From: Gambelia wislizenii
Taxonomy: Eukaryota; Chordata; Lepidosauria; Squamata; Crotaphytidae
DNA length: 64,000 nt
Reading direction: 5' to 3'
Assembly (NCBI GenBank): GCA_030847615.1
Contig: JAUMIR010000004.1
Coordinates: forward strand, 227,830,501-227,894,500
In this document: piece by piece, positions 51,701 to 60,700 of the stretch
Numbering within the stretch: the first letter of the stretch is position 1
How the letters are laid out: each line of letters opens with the position of its first letter
Position numbers and translations under genes: made by a program
Notes under the pieces: generated by a model
Told to the model about the DNA's origin: nothing
Seen by the model: only the letters and a program-made list of their open reading frames with translations
Databases searched by the model: none

Positions 51701-54700
51701 AGGGTGGGTAGGGTTACTGCCAAAAAGCTAATGTAATAGCTTTAGAAGGTTCTGAATGATGCACTATGCAGGCTCAGATAACCGATTTGTGTGAGTCACA
51801 GAGACCACGAAAAAAACCCCCCCAATTTATTACATTTATATCCTACTTTTATTCTAAGAAGCTCAAGGTGAAATACATGGCTATCCCCTCACTCATTTTA
51901 TTCTCAATAATACTGAGGTAATGATGGCTTTATCCTATTTTGTTTTAACTAACTTTGGTTAAAGCAAACCACAGTTTCCAGAGTTTGTTCATAATGTAGA
52001 ACACTGGTTTACTGAAACCTAAACCATGGTCTAGATTGAGGTGAGAAACCCACAACCTTCCAGATGTGGCTGGACTGCATCTCCAATCATGCCTGACTAT
52101 GTGGGTCAGGGTTAATGGGAGCTGGAATCCAGAGCCTGAAGGCCACAGGTTCCTGACCATAGTTTAAATGATTATCTCAACCAGACCACTGGTTAAGATT
52201 TATCTGACTTGGGCTAGTGGGAGAGAATTAAGCCAGTGTTACTCAGGGTGATATCAGCCTTTGGCTGCCAGTCCTTGAGAAGTTCCTAGAAAAGAAAGAA
52301 ACAACTGTAGCCCATGAACACAAATATGGTACCAGTGTTTGGCATACTGGTAAAAAAAAATCCAGTTCCCATCAAATAGCTTCAAATGCACACAATTAAG
52401 GGACAAGAGAATGCTGATGGCAAGCAGTATGGCAAGATTTATCTACCATACTTTATCTTTCATACATGGGCCAATCAGATGTGTCTGGAAGGTCAACAAG
52501 CATGGCATGAGGGAAGTGGTGATCATCTGTTTGCCTCTGGCATCTGATACTCAACATGAGGCTGACTCTAGATCTCATATTCCATTTAGCTTTTCTGGCT
52601 AACAGCTCTTAAGAAAACAATCATCCAAGTTATTACAGTGCACGTACTGATTCGCTACAATGTACTTCTAGAAATCATAATTCTGCACCATACTACAATA
52701 ATTCAGTAATTTAAAATTAAGTTTTCATACCTGGTAACTGTCCAAGCCCCGTTGCAGCTTGGTTGATCTGGCAGTTACACATCCAATGGAGACAGACAGA
52801 ATGGCTTCCACCATAAGTGGCAATGTTCCTGAGTGCTGCACAGGTTTAACCACCACCTGAACTCTACGAGAATGGCCCTGATTACATAAGAAGAGAAGAA
52901 AATAAAATAATGTAAACGTTTACATGGTAGTATTTTTTCCCCCAAGAACAGAAAAATCCACCGTACCTGTCTAAGCTGGAAAACCCCTCCTGTATTTACA
53001 TCCTTTGCCTGGTGAAGCTCCACGGCCATATAATCCCCCAGTTCATTCAGTTCTTGAATTGAAACCCACATTTCTATTCGGCGTGTTACTTCATTCCATC
53101 TAAACACAACCCAAAAATTAAATTAACATGAATGCTCTTCTCAACATCTCAGCAGAAAATTTCTAAAAGCATTTCCTTTGTTAATTTCCACTGACTGGCT
53201 GGAAAATTCTAATGTACTCAAAACTCTCACTGCCCTATGTCATCCAATCAACAGACCATGTAAAAGAATAACTTATAGAATCATAGAATCATACAATTGC
53301 AGAGTTGGAAGAGACCACGAGGGCCATCCAGTCCAACCACCTGCCATGCAGGAAATCATGATCAAAGCATCCCTGACAGATGACCATCCAGCCTCTGTTT
53401 AAAGACCTCCAAGGAAGGAGACCCCATCACGCTCTGAGGGAGTGTGTTGCACTGCCAAACAGCTCTTACTGTCAAAAAGTTCCTCCTAATGTTGAGGTAG
53501 AATCTCTGTTCCTGGAGCTTGCATCCATTGCTCTGTGTTCCAGTCTCTGGAGCAGCAGAAAAAAAGCCTGCTCCATCCTCAACGTGACATCCCTTCAAAT
53601 ACTTAAACAGGGCTATCATATTGCCTCTTAACCGTCTTTTTTGCAGGCTAAACATACCCAGCTCCCTAAGTTTTTCCTCATAAGGCATTGTTTCCAGACC
53701 TTTCACTATTTTAGTCGCCCTTCTTTGGACACGCTCCAATTTGTCCATATCCTTTTTGAATTGTGGTGCCCAGAACTGGAAACAGTATTCTAGGTGAGGT
53801 CTGACCAAGGCAGAATAGAGTGGCACTATTACTTCCCTTGATCTGGACACTATACTTCTATTGATGCAGCCCAAAATCGCATTGGCCTTTTTAGCTGCTG
53901 CATCACACTGCTGACTTATGTTCAACTTGTGGTCTATTAGGACTCCTAGATCCCTTTCGCATGTAGTCTCATTCAGCCAGGTCTTCCCATCCTATATCTA
54001 TGCATTTCATTTTTCCGCCCTAAGTGCCGTACCTTACATTTCTCCGTATTGAATTTCATTTTGTTAGCTTTGGCCCAGCTCTCCAGTCTATCCAGGTCAT
54101 TTTGAATTTTGATCCTGTCCTCTAGGGTATTAGCTACTCCTCCCAATTTGGTGTCATCTGCAAATTTGATAAGTATGCCCCTAATTGCATCATCCAAGTC
54201 ATTGATAAAGATGTTGAATAGCAGTGGGCCCAGGACCAAACCTTGTGGCACCCCACTGGTCACATCTTTCCAAGACGAAGAGGAGCCACTGCTGAGCACC
54301 CTTTGGGTTTGGCCGGTCAACCAATTACAAATCCATTGAACAGTTAACTTGTCTAGTCCACATTTTACAAGTTTGTTTGAAAAAATGTCATGGGGAACCT
54401 TGTCAAAGGCCTTACTGAAATCAAGGTATATGATATACACAGCGTTGCCTTCATCTACCAAGCTCACAGTTTTATCAAAAAAAGAGATCAGATTAGTCTG
54501 GCATGACTTGTTTCTCTGAAACCCATGTTGACTTTTTGTGATTATGGCATTGCCTTCTAAATGTTCACAGACTCTCTGTTTAATGATCTGCTCTAGAATC
54601 TTTCCTAGTATTGATGTCAGACTAACTGGACAATAATTGTTGGGATCCTCTTCCCCCCCCCCCTTTTTGAAGATGGGGACAACGTTTGCCCTCCTCCAGT

Positions 54701-57700
54701 CTGCTGGGACTTCTCCTGTTCTCCTATTCTCCAGGAGTTCTCAAAGATTATTGCCAATGGCTCTGAGATTACATTTGCCAGCTCTTTTAATACTCTTGGA
54801 TGTAGTTCATCTGGTCCTGGAGATTTAAATTCATTTAGATTAAGAAGGTATTCCTGTACTACCTCTTCGCTTATTCTGTGCTGGATTTCCCCTATTGTGT
54901 CCTCTGTTCCTTTATCCTCAGGTTGGTCGCCCTTTTCCTTTTCTGAAAACACTGAGGCAAAGAAAGTGTTGAGTAATTCTGCCTTTTCTCTGTCCCCTGT
55001 TAGCATTTTGCCATCTTCTCCGCGTAGTGGCCCTACCATTTCCTTCTTCCTCCTTTTGCTGCAGACATACCCAAAAAAACCCTTTTTATTGTTCTTAACT
55101 TATTTCAATTCATTTTCTCTCCCTCTCTCATCACCATCTCCTATCAATTCTTTCTTACAGGCATGCCCCTCTTTCTGCCTCTCTCATATATCAGATTCCC
55201 ACAGCAACAACAACCACAATTTTTCTGTCTCAATTCACTACTCACACATCTACTCCTTCCTACTCAATGCACAAACTACTTGTGATGAGACTTGACGAAG
55301 CTTCATTGCCACAAGGATGAAATGTTAGAGTTACCTGTCTCTCAAGGTCCTGGTTTTTGCATGGAGAGTATCCACCTCCCATATAGAACTACCATTGCCA
55401 GTACATCTGTGACCCCAAACCTCAATGGCAAGTGCTCCATCTGCAATGAACTCTAGAAATTCTTCTGTTACATTCACCACATAATCCTATAAAACAATGC
55501 AAAAAACTTACTTTATTAGTTGTGTGGTAAAGACAAAAGCCTGAGATCATGCTTAAGTATTATTAAGATATTTGTGTTAATATACTTTTCTGAGGTATAA
55601 AAGGTCCCAATGGAGAGAGGTAATACTACAAAACAACTCATATGAATTATCATGTAGTGCCATGAAAATCTCAGGCAATGTTTCCTAGATTTCTATGTAA
55701 TATCATTCCTTCTCTCAATTGCCCTGCCACATATAATCAAAACCCAGTATTTTGTGTTGTTGATTAGTGTTAAAGCTCCATCCCACTGTGATGAATCTGA
55801 ACTTAATACAACTGCCAACTACAATTAAAAAGTACAAAGCTCAGTTTTTAAGGACAAGAAAGGTTGTTAAGATAGCCACCCTAACTGATGTGTGTGTTAA
55901 TACTAAATGTCTTTTCTCTGCTTTTAACTGTAATACACTTTTAACTGGTCTGATATCCTGCTATAGCTAGTTAACTATTATACTGTATATTGATTTTATC
56001 TATTTTATTATACTAAACTGTAGCTGCTTTGAGAAAACTGTTGTTAAATAAATACTGATTTTCCATTCCCACCACCACCAGAGGAGAGAACAGTGTTATC
56101 TGCTGCTTACCAGAAGGCATTTCATTCTCTCCCTACCAAACTGTGGGACTGGTCCCTCTCCTCCTTTTCCATTCTTCAAACAGTTAAGTCTGTTCTGTTC
56201 AGATGAGGAAATGAAGCTTGCTTGCTGATCATCATCTAGGCCAGACATTGTTTCACCTTGTTCCTATTAACCATCTGAGATTGACAACTAGCCCTGACTC
56301 CCTCCGAAGCTCTTTAAAAGACTACATAACAAAATAAATTGTGTATTTTTAATTTTTATTCCTTGACTATTTTCCTCCTCTCTTATTCTTTTTAACAACA
56401 ATTCTAAAGATAAAATAAATAATAGGGGAGAAAGGGGGCAGCACTGTCTTGTGTCCCTCTGAATTATACGAATATCTGTTTTCCCATTATTTATTAATAT
56501 TTTTGTTTGCTGTCTATCGTAAATTGCATTCAACCAATTTTCCATTTTATCCCCTAAATTCATCTTTTTTCCAACTTTTTTTCATAAAATCCCAATCAAC
56601 ATTATCAAATGCCTCTTCAGCATCTATAAAAATTAAAGCTAGTTTATTGGGGTCCTTTTGAATTCTGTCCCTATCTTCCAATGTGTTAGCCACCCCACCC
56701 AGTTTTGTGTAGTCTGCAAACTTGATAAATATTCCCTCCACCCCACCATCTAAGTCACTGATAACAGTCTTGAAGAGTAATGGCCATAGGATAGAACCCT
56801 GAGGCACTCCATTCTAGACCTCCTTCCAGTCTGAAGCATAGCCATTGATGATAGCTCTTTGAGCATGGTTTTCCAGCCATGGATCCATCTGACAGTGTTC
56901 CCAACTATCCCATATTTAATCAGTTTATTAATCAAAATTTTATGGGGGACTTTATCGAATGCTTTGCTGAAATCCAGATAAATGACATCCGCAGAATTCC
57001 CACCATCTACTAAACTAGTGATCTGATTGAAAAAAGATACAAGATTAGTTGGGCAGAATTTGTTCTTGACAAACCAATGTTGGCTTCTACTGGTCACTGC
57101 ACTGTCATCAAGATACTTGCAGACAGACTTCTGTATAATCTGTTCTAATATTTTTCCTGGTATTGAGGTTATGCTGATTGGTCTGCAGTTTCCTGGATCC
57201 TTTTTTTAAAGAGAGGGACATCCAACTAGTGATTCCAGGAATGGTTGCTGGTTTGTACAGGCCATGTGAATTGAAGGTGGGGAAAAGCACATGTACCCAC
57301 CTCCTAGAATCATACTATTTGCCACATCTGAATCCACCCACAGAGACTGCAAAGAAGAACTAAAGCAGAAGGTGGTTTTAGATTTTAAAAAGCTAAATAA
57401 GACAGGAGCTGTTGACTTCTCTGGTGCCTACACAAACAAGAGGCACAAAGAACTGTTCAGGCTATGGACAGACTGTAAACCCTGGGGGGAAGTTTCTTAT
57501 ATACTTTTATTTGTCTTACATAAGAACCATTTGGTGACCATTTTAGCCCTGTTTGGTAGTTTATTTAAGCACATCTTAAAGCGAGTTAGTTTATGGAAAT
57601 TTTTGTATACTTAAACATGTGCTTTTTCCTCATAAAAGGATCAGACAAGGGAACTCAAGCAGGAATATACAGGATTTTTAAGCAATTCTTCTTCATAGTT

Positions 57701-60700
57701 TTTGGATGTCTAGGGGCTAAGGTTTTGTCAGTGTTTAATGTAAAAAAAAAAACAGCTCTGTGAAGAAGACAGACAGTGAATACGCTTGGGTAGTCTTCAT
57801 TCATTTGAAAATACAGTCAGACCCCCATTTCCACGGAACCAATATCCACAGCTTCAGTTAGCCCTGGGACACAAAAGGTACACATACTATAGAGTTGCGC
57901 TGGAAAATGCCTAGAGAGGCATCCTCTTTAGGCATCTTCTAGGTCCTCCAATGTAACACCATGATATGTTTTTACCCGAAGTTCTTTATTTTAGCAGGGC
58001 TCTGCAGTTTCTGGTATCCATGGTAAGCCTGGGAACCAAACCCCCACAGATATTGGAGTCCAACTGTACACCTTGGGATGACTGTATTTTTTTTTTTCAT
58101 TAAGGGCAACTGAAACCATTGTACTTCATCTCAATGAACAATGTGGAGTTAAATGTATAAAATGCACATGCAAGTATGTGTCCAGATGTGTCCATGTACA
58201 CTCAATTATGTGTCCACGGTACTTTAAAGATAAAATAAATACCTTGCAATGAGAAAAAGTCACTGTAAACTGGGCATCCTTGCTTAGAGGTGAAGGCACA
58301 TCGGGATCAACAACTGGTGCAGCAACAGTTGACTCACATTGATCCCAGAAGGTGTACTGACAGAACACAAAGTTTGAGAGATTCAGTGGTAGTCCTGTTG
58401 CTTCTTTAATTAATACCTGGACAAAAGTAAAACTGATATTCATTATGCTGTCATATTTATAATAATATATTTTCCTTAACAGAGTATTCAGTTACAAAAT
58501 TCAGGAGTAAATGGGAACAATTTTATATCACAATGAGGTGTATAAACCTTTTTTAAAAAGCACTTTCAACATATGTATTGCAAAACCTAAACATTTCATC
58601 TTCTTCAACTTATGCAGCTCTTAATTCTGAAATCTCTTAAATGAAAGTTAATTTTGTTGAAGTTACTTGCCAAACAGAAGCTTTTTCTAAAAGTGTTACT
58701 CAAGGTAATAACAGTACTATAAACAGAGAGGTTCTCTAAGGACAACATTTCTGAAGGTTCATGAAAACACAGATATAAAATAGACCAGTTACAGAACATA
58801 CTATTAATGCAAAACATGAAAAAGGCACAGAATATTACATTGGTGCTTTTATAATATTAGTGAATATAGTATTGCCCTAACCCTGCAAGTGAGTTTTTTT
58901 GGCCTGTGAATAATTTCTCCATTGTTGTCCATGATTTCTAAGCTTCCACTTTCACTGGAGTTTTCAGAAGAGTCATCTCCCTCCATTACACGTTCTGGGA
59001 CAGCACCAGTGACACGCATCACTTCAACATGCAGACGCCCTGCAACCTGTATGACAGAAACATTAAGATTCAAGACCTTGAGGCACTGCATAATGTTACG
59101 TCTACGCAATAGATATGTACACACAATAGTACCTCAGCAAATAAAATAAAGAAAAATGTGCACAGAAAAATTACAAGTCATTCTCAGAACTAACTAGCGT
59201 ACATGTAAGAACCAGAGCCCTGCAACTACTAAAATTCCAATTTGCTTACTAAACTGTCACTAACATTTACATGTCTAGAAATAAAATGAAAGACACAAAA
59301 CAATCCTTCTAAATAATCCTCAACAACCTTTCCCTTTTGATCTGGTTCTAATTAAGGGTACTTAAGCATTGGATGGAGAATGAAGTAACAATGAACTACT
59401 TAATTAGCCTCAACAGCTTCAGTATAGGCTCCCTTTGCTCTATTGAACACAGTGGCACAGAAGTTGCCTTGTTCCAAGGCTTTATGTGGGGTTACCCCGT
59501 TTTATCCATTAGCTATAAAAAAACCCTGTCATTCTCGCCTTAAAGCAAATGTTTTGCATTTCGACTACCCACAGCTTAACTGAGGATGCAATCAGCAGCA
59601 ATGAAAATAAAGAAGGCAAACAGAAACTCCTCAGTTTAACACAAATCCTTCAACTGTAACATGTGCACTGTTCATGGAAAAGTTTCACCTTGATAAACCA
59701 AATATGACTGGTATCAGATACCTATAACCTTACCTCCCCCTGCTGGCTAATAATTGGCACTGCATACTGAAGTTTAACATCACAGAAAAGGCACTCCAAA
59801 AAGACATTTGCTACACCGATTAGGTTGTGATTTTCTTGTGCTTCATAGAAAGGGTCACCTCTTTTTCCAGTGAGCCTCTTCATCTATTTTTTAAAAGACA
59901 AACTTTATTTCAAAAACATAACTGATACAACATGCATATGCATTATTTTGAATATTATAAGATACATCCTATAATGTCATATTTAGGCTCTTAACTTACA
60001 CAAAGCAAGTGAAATGAAGGCAAAAGGTATCTGGATTGTGTGTAAAGTACTACGACTAGAATTTATGAGAGGAGACATAAGCAATCCATCTTTATATGCT
60101 ACTGAAAACTAACCATCACCAAAAGCTTTTATTTTATGTTAATATTTATTATTAAAAAAAAAGAAGGGTAAAGAATTTCAAAAATTCCTATTCTATTACA
60201 TACTGAAAAGCCAAACTGAAATTCTGTAGATGAGATATAGAGGGGAAAAACCTGTTTGATGCAAGCATTACATATTTCTTTGTAAAGAATAATATGCTGA
60301 CACCAATTTACATGGCTTATTAATTTAAAACAGCAGAATACATCTTTGTTTTGAAGGGACAGATTACCAAGGGAGCAGGGACACACTAATATTTAGATTG
60401 TTCTCAAAGTTTAATGTACATAGTTTAATTACATTGACATTAAAGTATAGCAACTAAGATAATCAAATAAGTTATAAGTGACAACGCAGTCTAACAGGCA
60501 GAGATTTTCTCATAAACATGATTTTGGTATATGGGATTTACAGAGACTAGGACTCTGGACACTAGGGTTTGAATCCCTGCTCTGCAATGAAACTCACTGG
60601 GTGACCTTGAGCAAGTCACAGTCTCTCAGCCTTAGAAGAAGGCAAAGGCAAACTCTCTCTGAACAAATTCTTCCAAGAAACCCCTGTGATAGGTTTGCCT

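Noticed and set aside
53362..55090. Functional reverse-transcriptase gene
   Set aside because: It is a 5'-truncated CR1 with frame breaks, lying in a KIF13A intron.
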